From CF-161 sp035259145 (GTDB lineage Bacteria > Chloroflexota > Dormibacteria > Dormibacterales > Dormibacteraceae), in the NCBI GenBank assembly GCA_035259145.1, contig DATFWQ010000224.1, forward strand, positions 1 through 7,688: a DNA stretch of 7,688 nt. Direction: 5' to 3'. Position numbers and translations under genes: made by a program. Positions 1 to 5,645 of the stretch are shown one piece after another. The notes under the pieces are model-generated. The model ran no database searches and was not told the DNA's origin. It saw only the letters and a list, made by a program, of their open reading frames with translations. Every line of letters starts with the position of its first letter. Position 1 is the stretch's first letter.

Positions 1-16
1 GGGGCCCGCAGCACAG

Positions 17-322
17 TTGGCGCAGAGAATCCGGATCCGGCTCAAGGCCTACGACCACAAGGTCCTCGACCAGGCGGCCGACAAGATCGTCGACACCGCC
101 AGACGGACAAACGCGCGCACCGCGGGCCCCATCCCGCTGCCGACGGAGATCAACAAGATGACGGTGATTCGCTCGCCGTTCATCGACAAGGACTCGCGTG
201 AGCAGTTCGAGATGCGCACGCACAAGCGCATCGTCGACATCCTGGACCCGAACCCGCGGGTGGTGGACGCGCTCATGCGTCTCAACCTGCCGGCGGGGGT
301 GGCAATCGAGATCAAGCTGTGA
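17..322 (+). CDS. rpsJ: 30S ribosomal protein S10
   Basis: Encodes a 101-residue protein matching S10 over its full length. It starts with the family hallmark RIRIRLKAYDHKVLDQ and continues through GPIPLPT, the RSPFIDKDSREQFEMRTHKR segment and the closing VAIEIKL. S10 sits in the head of the small subunit and doubles as the antitermination factor NusE. The start is a TTG, chosen because the family N-terminus begins one or two residues before QRIRIR. The frame stays open to the left edge and no clear SD is visible in the 16 bases present, so an upstream start cannot be strictly excluded. It is normally the first gene of the S10 operon. Its TGA stop overlaps the GTG of a small ORF (GTGA) rather than leading directly to rplC, from which a 169-nt gap separates it. 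Confidence 0.97.
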   Translation: MAQRIRIRLKAYDHKVLDQAADKIVDTARRTNARTAGPIPLPTEINKMTVIRSPFIDKDSREQFEMRTHKRIVDILDPNPRVVDALMRLNLPAGVAIEIKL

Positions 323-492
323 TCAGCAAGTGGGGGCAGGCCCCCCCTTCCGGAACCCCCCCTCTGTTTGGGACGTTTGGGGCACCTGCGGTGCAGCCCT
401 TCGGGGCTCCATGCAGGGTCGGTGGTCCAGGGAAGATCTACTCACACGCTCGGGCCAAGCCCTTGCTTACGGCAATCCGGGGTTCTGTCTGA
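319..492 (+). CDS. Candidate coupled small ORF (57 aa) filling the rpsJ-rplC gap
   Basis: A GTG-initiated frame of 57 codons that I do not recognise. The GTG overlaps the rpsJ stop as GTGA, and the TGA stop at 490-492 overlaps the rplC start as TGATG, so it fills the whole gap. The predicted peptide is rich in Gly and Pro in its first two thirds. It has no Asp or Glu and a basic C-terminal third (Lys39, Arg45, Lys47, Arg54). No signal peptide or domain is visible. There is no convincing SD before the GTG, so translation would depend on reinitiation by ribosomes finishing rpsJ. The same bases form several GC-rich hairpins, so the region may instead act as RNA, or be a repeat that happens to be open. 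The exact fit at both ends is the main argument for translation. Confidence 0.35.
   Translation: MISKWGQAPPSGTPPLFGTFGAPAVQPFGAPCRVGGPGKIYSHARAKPLLTAIRGSV
332..345 (+). repeat. GC hairpin just after rpsJ
   Basis: Five G's (332-336) and five C's (341-345) can pair around a CAGG loop, ten bases after the rpsJ stop. No T-run follows, so it does not look like an intrinsic terminator, and the operon clearly continues. Confidence 0.5.
382..408 (+). repeat. Two abutting hairpins, REP-like
   Basis: GCACC-TGC-GGTGC (382-394) is followed without a gap by AGCCC-TTCG-GGGCT (395-408). Both 5-bp stems are perfect, and the second has a TTCG loop, a known exceptionally stable tetraloop when closed by C-G. 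Two copies of GTTTGGG (366-372 and 375-381) lie just upstream. Back-to-back short palindromes in an intergenic gap resemble REP-type dispersed repeats or a structured leader, but the window has no second copy to prove it. Confidence 0.5.
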
Positions 493-1130
493 TGGCCAGG
501 AAGGGGCTTCTTGCTCGCAAGGTCGGTATGACGCAGGTGTTCAACGCCGATGGGACGCTGTCTGCGGTGACGGTCCTGGAAGCCGGCCCCTGCCGGGTCC
601 TGGGCCTGCGGACTCCGGAGAAGGACGGCTACACGGCGGTGCGGCTGGCCTTCGGGCCAGTCAGGGCCAAGCGGCTGAGCAGGCCCCTGGCGGGCGAGTT
701 CAAGCACGCCGGAGTCGAGCCGGCGCGGCACGTCGCCGAAGTGCGCGACTACGAGGGTCCGGACAGCGGGCAGGAGCTGACCTGCGACATCTTTGCCGAG
801 GGTGAACTGGTCGACGTGACGGCCACTTCCAAGGGAAAAGGGTTCCAGGGTCTGGTCAAGCGCCACCGCTTCGGGAGGGGTCCCGAGACGCACGGTTCGA
901 TGAACGTGCGCAAGCCGGGGTCGATCGGCGCCACAGACGCCGCTCGCGTCTTCAAGGGCGTGCGCATGGCCGGTCAGATGGGCAACGTCCAGACGACGGT
1001 CCAGGGCTTGAAAGTGCTGCGCGTCGATACCGAGCGGAATCTGGTCCTGGTTGGCGGCGGGGTCCCCGGGCCGAAGGGTTCTGTAGTGCTCGTTCGCAGC
1101 TCGGTCAAACAGAAGGCTGGGAAGAAGTGA
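492..1130 (+). CDS. rplC: 50S ribosomal protein L3
   Basis: 212 residues, normal for bacterial L3. It opens with MARKGLLARKVGMTQVF. The family signature lies at about residues 101-146: the stretch around FAEGELVDVTATSKGKGFQG, then RHRFGRGPETHGSMNVRKPGSIGA. The C-terminal half has GVRMAGQMGNVQTT and the closing VPGPKGSVVLVR. L3 is an early assembly protein that reaches into the peptidyl-transferase centre. The frame is open far upstream, but homology begins at this ATG. The SD is weak (a CCGGGG stretch 8 or so bases upstream). The ATG overlaps the stop of the preceding small ORF. The stop overlaps the rplD start as TGATG. Confidence 0.97.
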   Translation: MARKGLLARKVGMTQVFNADGTLSAVTVLEAGPCRVLGLRTPEKDGYTAVRLAFGPVRAKRLSRPLAGEFKHAGVEPARHVAEVRDYEGPDSGQELTCDIFAEGELVDVTATSKGKGFQGLVKRHRFGRGPETHGSMNVRKPGSIGATDAARVFKGVRMAGQMGNVQTTVQGLKVLRVDTERNLVLVGGGVPGPKGSVVLVRSSVKQKAGKK

Positions 1131-1837
1131 TGGCTGACGAGAAGACGGACCTCACTGACGCTGACGAGCTCGCGGATCAGGCCGGCCCGGAGGATGAGGC
1201 CGCGCCCGCCACCGCGGGTGCGCCTGAGGTGGTGGCGCCCACGGTGACCGTCCTCGATGTGGATCTGCCGGATTCGGTCTTCGGGCAGACGCCCAACCTC
1301 GCGGTCATGCACCAGGCGTTCGTGCGCCAGGCGGCCAACGCCCGGCAGGGCACTGCTGCGACCAAGACGCGGGCTCTTGTGCGTGGCGGCGGCGCCAAGC
1401 CGTATCGCCAGAAGGGCACCGGCCGTGCCCGCCACGGCTCTCTCAGAGAGCCATCCATGGTCGGCGGCGCCACCGTGTTCGGCCCGCAGCCCCGTAGCTA
1501 CGCGCAGCGAATGCCCCGGAAGATGCGGCGGCTGGCCCTGCGCTCGGCGCTCAGCGTGAAGGCGAGCGAGGGCAAGGTCAGCGTCGTGGCCGGTTTCGAG
1601 ATCGTGACGCCCAGGACCCGGGCCATGGTCGAGGTGCTGCGCGATCTGGGTGTCGACGGCACTGTCCTGCTCGTGCTGCCCGCCGCCAACGATGTCGTGG
1701 CCCGCTCGGTCAGCAACCTGCCGTGGGCCAAGGTCGTCCTCGCGCAGAACCTGAGCCTGTACGACATATTCACCCACGACCGGCTCGTCATTGCGAAGGA
1801 CGCGCTCGGGCTGATCGAGGAGTACCTGGCCTCATGA
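1130..1837 (+). CDS. rplD: 50S ribosomal protein L4 with acidic N-terminal extension
   Basis: 235 residues. The L4 core is plain: TKTRALVRGGGAKPYRQKGT (79-98) followed by GRARHGS, GGATVFGPQPRSY (112-124) and the Rossmann-like C-terminal half ending in KDALGLIEEYLAS. The conserved loop lines the peptide exit tunnel, and in enterobacteria L4 also represses its own operon. The first 35 or so residues are Asp/Glu/Ala rich and longer than the usual L4 start, which normally begins near VLDVDL (41-46). I chose the ATG that overlaps the rplC stop; a GTG one codon earlier (1127) is possible. The SD is modest (GGAAG). The stop overlaps the rplW ATG as ATGA. Confidence 0.95.
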   Translation: MADEKTDLTDADELADQAGPEDEAAPATAGAPEVVAPTVTVLDVDLPDSVFGQTPNLAVMHQAFVRQAANARQGTAATKTRALVRGGGAKPYRQKGTGRARHGSLREPSMVGGATVFGPQPRSYAQRMPRKMRRLALRSALSVKASEGKVSVVAGFEIVTPRTRAMVEVLRDLGVDGTVLLVLPAANDVVARSVSNLPWAKVVLAQNLSLYDIFTHDRLVIAKDALGLIEEYLAS

Positions 1838-2142
1838 CTCGATCCGCTTCGGAAGTGATTCACGGACCTCTGGTGAGCGAGCGCTCGTACACGCTCTTTC
1901 AGCAGGGTCGATACACGTTCAGGGTCGCCAGGGACGCGACCAAGCCGGAGATCGCGCGTGCGCTCGAGGACGTCTACGAGGCGCAGGGCATCAAGGTGGT
2001 CGCCGTCAACACCATCCGGATGCGCGGCAAGGTGAGGCGGACCGGCCGGCGAGGCGTGACAGGCCGCACCTCGGACTGGAAGAAGGCGATCGTCACCCTG
2101 GAAGCGGGCCAGAAGCTGGAAGGCCTGTTCGGAGGGGTATAA
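1834..2142 (+). CDS. rplW: 50S ribosomal protein L23
   Basis: 102 residues, standard length. Visible hallmarks are IHGPLVSERSYTLFQQGRYTFRV near the start, ATKPEIARALEDVYEAQGIKVVAVNT in the middle, and GRTSDWKKAIVTLEAGQKLEGL at the end. L23 sits at the tunnel exit and is the docking site for trigger factor and the signal recognition particle. The ATG is chosen from the ATGA overlap with the rplD stop; longer frames upstream lack homology. The TAA stop is 6 bases from the rplB ATG. Confidence 0.96.
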   Translation: MTRSASEVIHGPLVSERSYTLFQQGRYTFRVARDATKPEIARALEDVYEAQGIKVVAVNTIRMRGKVRRTGRRGVTGRTSDWKKAIVTLEAGQKLEGLFGGV

Positions 2143-2148
2143 GGAAAG

Positions 2149-2979
2149 ATGCCGGTCAAGAAGTACAGGCCGACCAGCCCGGGGCGGCGCTTCATGTCGA
2201 CCCCGAGCTTCGAGGAGATAACGGCAACCGAGCCGGAGAGGAGCCTGCTCGAGAAGCTGCCCAACCGGGCCGGCCGGAACAACCAGGGCAAGATCACGGT
2301 CCGCCACCGTGGTGGTGACGGGCGCCGTACTTACCGGAAGATTGACTTCCGGCGCGACAAGTACGGGGTGCCCGGGAAGGTCGCAACCATCGAGTACGAC
2401 CCCAACCGCACCGCTCGCATCGCCCTCATCCACTACCGTGACGGCGAGAAGCGGTACATCCTGGCCCCACTTGGGCTCAAAGTCGGTGATCAGATCATGA
2501 GCGGCCCCGAGGCTCCTATCCGGGTTGGCAACGCCCTGCCGCTCGCGCGCATCCCGGTCGGCTCGACGATCCACAACATCGAGCTGACGCTCGGCCGTGG
2601 CGGCCAGCTCGTGAGGTCGGCCGGTTCGGCGGCTCAGCTCCTGGCCAAAGAAGGGGACTACGCCGTCGTGCGCATGCCTTCGGGCGAGCTGCGGCGCATT
2701 CACGTCCGGTGCACGGCCACGCTTGGCCAGGTCGGCAACCTGGAGCACGAAAACGAGTCGGGCGGCAAGGCGGGACGCTCGCGGTGGATGGGCACACGCC
2801 CCACTGTCCGGGGTTCGACCATGAATCCGGCCGACCACCCACATGGCGGCGGCGAGGGCAAGACCGGGCCGGGCGGCAACCCGAAGACGCCGTGGGGCAA
2901 GCCCGCCCTGGGGCTGCGCACTCGTAAGCCGAAGAAGGCGTCCAACAAGCTGATCATCCGGCGGAGGGAGAAGCGCTAG
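2149..2979 (+). CDS. rplB: 50S ribosomal protein L2
   Basis: 276 residues, full length. It shows the L2 opening VKKYRPTSPGRR, then GRNNQGKITVRHRGGDGRRTYR, ALPLARIPVGSTIHNIEL, and the near-catalytic C-terminal loop MNPADHPHGGGEGKT at about residues 225-239 with both conserved histidines (His230, His232). L2 is needed for subunit association and peptidyl-transferase activity. The usual residue before DHPHGGGEG is Val; here it is Ala228. An AAGGAAAG SD lies just before the ATG. The last codons and stop (GGAG AAG CGC TAG) are copied twice more in the following gap, and the stop overlaps a GTG as TAGTG. Confidence 0.97.
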   Translation: MPVKKYRPTSPGRRFMSTPSFEEITATEPERSLLEKLPNRAGRNNQGKITVRHRGGDGRRTYRKIDFRRDKYGVPGKVATIEYDPNRTARIALIHYRDGEKRYILAPLGLKVGDQIMSGPEAPIRVGNALPLARIPVGSTIHNIELTLGRGGQLVRSAGSAAQLLAKEGDYAVVRMPSGELRRIHVRCTATLGQVGNLEHENESGGKAGRSRWMGTRPTVRGSTMNPADHPHGGGEGKTGPGGNPKTPWGKPALGLRTRKPKKASNKLIIRRREKR

Positions 2980-3065
2980 TGCGAAGCCAGCATTCGGCCG
3001 CCCGCGTTGCGCCCCTCGGGGTCCCCACGAAATCAGAGATTTCGTGGGGTGAGGAGAAGCGCTAG
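2979..3065 (+). CDS. Candidate coupled small ORF A (28 aa) in the rplB-rpsS gap
   Basis: GTG frame of 28 codons starting on the rplB stop (TAGTG) and ending with its own TAG at 3063-3065, which again overlaps a GTG. A GGAG at 2967-2970, inside the end of rplB, lies 8 bases before the GTG, an ideal distance. The peptide starts MRSQHSAARVAPLG, shared exactly with the next small ORF, then passes through the hairpin insert. No known domain. It is generated by a direct repeat, so it may be a by-product of duplication rather than a selected protein. Confidence 0.35.
   Translation: MRSQHSAARVAPLGVPTKSEISWGEEKR
3023..3049 (+). repeat. Perfect 12-bp hairpin, 3-nt loop
   Basis: CCCCACGAAATC (3023-3034), loop AGA, then GATTTCGTGGGG (3038-3049). 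The stem is perfect and far stronger than the other gap hairpins. It lacks a downstream T-run; GAGGAGAAG follows at once. It is part of a 30-base segment absent from the second repeat unit, so it looks like a discrete insertion. Possible roles are mRNA stability, RNase III processing or attenuation; none is shown. Confidence 0.85.
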
Positions 3066-3151
3066 TGCGAAGCCAGCATTCGGCCGCCCGGGTAGCACCC
3101 CTCGGTGAGGAGAAAGCGCTAGTGCGAAGCCTGCAGGAGAAGCTGTCGTGA
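3065..3151 (+). CDS. Candidate coupled small ORF B (28 aa) ending on the rpsS start
   Basis: GTG frame of 28 codons that begins at the TAGTG after small ORF A and ends TGA at 3149-3151, overlapping the rpsS GTG as GTGA. GGAG at 3053-3056 sits 8 bases upstream. Its first 14 residues equal those of ORF A. An extra A in the third repeat copy (GAGAAAGCG instead of GAGAAGCG) shifts the frame, so the third TAG is read through and the frame continues to the rpsS start. No recognisable domain. Confidence 0.35.
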   Translation: MRSQHSAARVAPLGEEKALVRSLQEKLS

Positions 3152-3432
3152 GTCGTTCGCTCAAGAAGGGCCCCTTCGTCGACCAGAATCTGGCCCAGAA
3201 AATCACGAGGCTGAACACCACACGAGAGAAGCGGGTGATCCGCACGTGGGCTCGGGCCTCGACCATCTATCCGGAGATGGTCGGGCACACGGTGGCAGTC
3301 CACGACGGCCGAAAGCACGTCCCGGTGTTCATCAGCGAGAACATGGTTGGGCACAGGCTCGGCGAGTTCGCGCCCACCCGCCACTTCCGCGGCCACGCGG
3401 GCAGTAAAACCGAGCGGAGCACCGGTAGGTAG
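3148..3432 (+). CDS. rpsS: 30S ribosomal protein S19
   Basis: 94 residues, standard length. MSRSLKKGPFVDQNL at the start, TWARASTIYPEMVGHTVAVHDG in the middle and VGHRLGEFAPTRHFRGHAG near the end are S19 signatures. S19 lies in the head of the small subunit next to S13 and contacts A-site tRNA. The start is GTG, supported by homology and by an AGGAG SD at 3135-3139, 8 bases upstream. It is separated from rplB by a repeat-filled 168-nt gap. The TAG stop is 7 bases before the rplV ATG. Confidence 0.97.
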   Translation: MSRSLKKGPFVDQNLAQKITRLNTTREKRVIRTWARASTIYPEMVGHTVAVHDGRKHVPVFISENMVGHRLGEFAPTRHFRGHAGSKTERSTGR

Positions 3433-3439
3433 AACCGTG

Positions 3440-3919
3440 ATGGAAGTGATCGCACGAGCCAGATACATCCGCCGCGCGCCGCGCAAGGCACGCCTCGTGG
3501 CTGACACGGTGCGCGGCATGCGCGTCGTCGACGCGCTGGCTCAGCTGGAGTTCTCGCCCAGGCACGCCGCCGTGGACGTAGCCAAGGCCATCAAGTCAGC
3601 CGCGGCGAACGCCGAACACAATCACCAGCTGGCCCGCGACCAGCTCTGGCTGAAGCAGATCCTGGTCGACGAAGGGCCGACGATGAAGCGCGTCCGGCCG
3701 GTCAGCCGCGGCATGGCGCACCAGTATTTCCACCGCACCTGCCACATCACCGCGATCGTGGAGGATCGGCCGGAGGCAGAGACGCCACGGCGACCGGCCA
3801 GACGGCGCAGCACGGGGGCGCGGTCGGCACCTGCGGCGCAGGCGGCTGAGACCCCCGAGGCGCCGCAGGAAGAGTTCACTACCGACTTCGAGGCGGTGGA
3901 GCCCACCAAAGGGAGTTAG
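3440..3919 (+). CDS. rplV: 50S ribosomal protein L22 with long C-terminal tail
   Basis: 159 residues. The first 110 or so are L22: IRRAPRKARLVADTVRG, AIKSAAANAEHN, and the beta-hairpin region VDEGPTMKRVRPVSRGMAHQ followed by RTCHITAIVED (99-109). The hairpin lines the exit tunnel. Residues from about 110 to 159 form an Ala/Pro/Arg then Glu/Thr-rich tail not found in a minimal L22. I chose the ATG at 3440; a GTG one codon earlier is possible. The AGGT upstream is a weak SD. The stop is 4 bases before the rpsC TTG. Confidence 0.95.
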   Translation: MEVIARARYIRRAPRKARLVADTVRGMRVVDALAQLEFSPRHAAVDVAKAIKSAAANAEHNHQLARDQLWLKQILVDEGPTMKRVRPVSRGMAHQYFHRTCHITAIVEDRPEAETPRRPARRRSTGARSAPAAQAAETPEAPQEEFTTDFEAVEPTKGS

Positions 3920-3923
3920 CTGA

Positions 3924-4796
3924 TTGGGTCACAAGGTCCACCCGAACGCGTTTCGGCTCGGCGTCTATCGCACCTGGGAAGCGAACTGGTTCGCGACCAA
4001 AAAGGACTACACCAAGCTGCTGCACGAAGATCTCGCCATGAGGCGATTGATCATGAGCCGGCTGCGCAATGCGGGCATTGCCAAGATCGAGACGGAGCGG
4101 TCGTCCAACGCCCAGATGACCGTCACAATCCGAACAGCCAAGCCGGGCATCGTGATCGGGAAGGGCGGAGCTTCGGTCGACCAGCTCCGCAACGACCTGG
4201 AGAAGACGTTCGGCAACCGGGTCCGGATCTCGATCGACGAGATCAAGCAGCCGGAGCTCGACGCCCAGCTGGTCGCTGAGAACATCGCGTCACAGCTGGA
4301 GCGGCGCATCAGCCATCGGCGGGCGATGAAGCAATCGATCCTGCGCACCATGCGCGCCGGTGCCAAGGGCGTCCGCATCATGATGGGCGGCCGCCTGCGG
4401 GGCGCCGAGATGGCACGCCGCGAGCAGGATCGGGAGGGGCGCGTGCCCCTTCACACGCTGCGCGCCGACATCCAGTTTGGCCGTGCCACCGCCAAGACCA
4501 CGTTCGGCATGATCGGAATCAAGGTCTGGATATACAGAGACGAGTTCAAGGGCCGCACGCGGGGTGGCGAAGCGCAGGCGGCGATCGCCCCACAACCGAC
4601 CGCCGATGACGTGGCAGCAGCTCAGTCGGCGCCTTCCGGAGGTCAGCGAGGCGACGGGCGCCCAGGCGGGCAGCGGCCGAGGCGCCGTGGCGGTCGCGGG
4701 CCGGGTCGTGGCGCACATGGTGGCCAGGAAAGCGGTCCCGCCGCGCGCGGGACTTCCGAGCAGAGCAATCCGGAGAGCGGCGATGCTTCTGCCTAA
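3924..4796 (+). CDS. rpsC: 30S ribosomal protein S3 with Gly/Arg-rich C-terminal tail
   Basis: 290 residues against a usual 210-240. It begins MGHKVHPNAFRLGV. A type II KH domain carries the GKGG loop at residues 79-82. The C-terminal S3 domain holds GVRIMMGGRLRGAEMAR (149-165) and TTFGMIGIKVWIYRDE (192-207). S3 lies at the mRNA entry site and has helicase-like activity with S4 and S5. From about residue 210 the chain becomes a low-complexity tail rich in Ala/Gln, then Gly/Arg (GGQRPRRRGGRGPGRGAHGG) and finally Ser/Glu. The start is TTG, fixed by homology and by GGAG 8 bases upstream. The last 14 bases overlap rplP. Confidence 0.96.
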   Translation: MGHKVHPNAFRLGVYRTWEANWFATKKDYTKLLHEDLAMRRLIMSRLRNAGIAKIETERSSNAQMTVTIRTAKPGIVIGKGGASVDQLRNDLEKTFGNRVRISIDEIKQPELDAQLVAENIASQLERRISHRRAMKQSILRTMRAGAKGVRIMMGGRLRGAEMARREQDREGRVPLHTLRADIQFGRATAKTTFGMIGIKVWIYRDEFKGRTRGGEAQAAIAPQPTADDVAAAQSAPSGGQRGDGRPGGQRPRRRGGRGPGRGAHGGQESGPAARGTSEQSNPESGDASA

Positions 4797-5226
4797 GCGG
4801 ACCAAGTTCCGCAAGCAGCACAAGGGGCGCCGGGGAGGCGTCGCGACGCGTGGCAGCACCATAGCCTTCGGTCAGTACGCGCTCCAGGCTGTAGACGCCT
4901 GCTGGATGACCAACCGCCAGATCGAGGCGGCCCGGCGTGCGATGACCCGACACGTCCGCCGTGGCGGTCAGATCTGGATCCGCATCTTTCCTGACAAGCC
5001 GGTGACCAAGAAGCCTGCCGAGACCCGGATGGGCTCGGGCAAGGGGAACCCCGAGGGGTGGGTGGCGGTGGTCAAGCCCGGCCGCATCCTGTTCGAGATG
5101 GGCGGCGTCAACCACGACGTGGCCAAAGAAGCGATGCTCCTGGCGGCCGCCAAGCTGCCGATCAAAACTCGCTTTCTGTCGGTGATCGAGCCGCAGATGG
5201 TGCATGCCGGGAGTGCGGACAAGTGA
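4783..5226 (+). CDS. rplP: 50S ribosomal protein L16
   Basis: 147 residues. L16 signatures run throughout: MLLPKRTKFRKQHKGRRGG, RQIEAARRAMTRHVRRGG (45-62), IWIRIFPDKPVTKKPAETRM (64-83) with GSGKGNPEGW, VVKPGRILFE and KLPIKTRF. L16 helps position A-site tRNA. After KTRF the chain extends by about 16 residues beyond a short L16. The ATG lies inside the end of rpsC, and GGAG at 4772-4775 is 7 bases upstream. The stop overlaps the rpmC GTG as GTGA. Confidence 0.97.
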   Translation: MLLPKRTKFRKQHKGRRGGVATRGSTIAFGQYALQAVDACWMTNRQIEAARRAMTRHVRRGGQIWIRIFPDKPVTKKPAETRMGSGKGNPEGWVAVVKPGRILFEMGGVNHDVAKEAMLLAAAKLPIKTRFLSVIEPQMVHAGSADK

Positions 5227-5645
5227 AGGCGGACGAACTGCAGACGCTGGACACCGACGAGCTGAACAGCCGGCTCAAGGGGGCGCGTCGGGAGCTGTAC
5301 GAGCTCCGTTTCAAGCTCGCCGTGGGCCAGCTCGACGACAACCGGCAGATCCGCAAGGTCCGCAAAGACATCGCGCGGATCCTGACCGTCGTTCACGCGC
5401 GACGGCTGGCCATGGTTCCGTGGGGAGAGCCCCCGACGGAGCCCCGCGGGATGGTGGCTGCGACGGAAGCGATCGACGGTGAGCAGGCGGTCGAGCCGGC
5501 GGAGCACGTGTCGGATCGCGCCGCCGAGTCGTCGAGCAAGGAGACACCCGAGGACGTGGAGACTGCCAGCGATGCGGAGGCCGGCCGGCCGGCCCGCACG
5601 TCAAGACGTCCCGCCCCAGGCGGAGAGGAAGGTACTGATGACTGA
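5223..5645 (+). CDS. rpmC: 50S ribosomal protein L29 fused to an acidic tail
   Basis: 140 residues, about double the normal 60-70. The first 60 or so are a typical two-helix L29: ELNSRLKGARRELYELRFKL (13-32) followed by AVGQL, and the signature RQIRKVRKDIARILTVV (41-57). L29 is at the tunnel exit beside L23. Residues 65-140 are a low-complexity, Glu/Ala/Asp/Ser-rich, strongly acidic stretch ending GGEEGTDD, with one basic island (RTSRR). The GTG start overlaps the rplP stop, with GGGAG 9 bases upstream. The tail's last 8 bases overlap rpsQ. No frameshift is needed to explain the tail, which reads straight on from the core. Confidence 0.93.
   Translation: MKADELQTLDTDELNSRLKGARRELYELRFKLAVGQLDDNRQIRKVRKDIARILTVVHARRLAMVPWGEPPTEPRGMVAATEAIDGEQAVEPAEHVSDRAAESSSKETPEDVETASDAEAGRPARTSRRPAPGGEEGTDD

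Larger units (their letters stand above)
2967..3131 (+). repeat. Direct repeats copying the rplB end, stop and SD
   Basis: A 38-base sequence beginning GGAGAAGCGCTAGTGCGAAG is present exactly at 2967-3004 and 3053-3090. A shorter third copy starts at 3109, with one extra A, and diverges after GCGAAGCC. Similarity of the first two copies continues imperfectly to about 3020 and 3106. Each copy carries an SD-like GGAG, a TAG stop and an overlapping GTG (TAGTG). TAG positions are 2977, 3063 and 3120. The first unit differs from the second mainly by a 30-base hairpin insert (3020-3049). Confidence 0.9.

Noticed and set aside
1..16. End of an upstream gene such as tuf
   Set aside because: Only 16 bases are present and none match a recognisable gene end.
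198..491. Upstream extension of the rplC frame into rpsJ
   Set aside because: L3 homology begins at the ATG at 492; the open frame before it overlaps rpsJ in another frame and looks like chance openness.
3023..3049. Intrinsic transcription terminator
   Set aside because: The stem is strong but no T-run follows, and essential operon genes continue directly downstream.
2967..3131. CRISPR array
   Set aside because: Repeats include the end of rplB, units differ in length, there are only three copies, and there are no unique spacers of constant size or cas genes.
1498..3519. 673-codon open frame on the minus strand
   Set aside because: It lies antisense to rplD, rplW, rplB and rpsS, has no recognisable domain, and is explained by the scarcity of stops opposite GC-rich coding sequence.
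4564..4782. Longer rplP start inside rpsC
   Set aside because: The L16 family starts MLxPKRTKFRK, which matches the ATG at 4783 with a good SD; the upstream part is the S3 tail in another frame.
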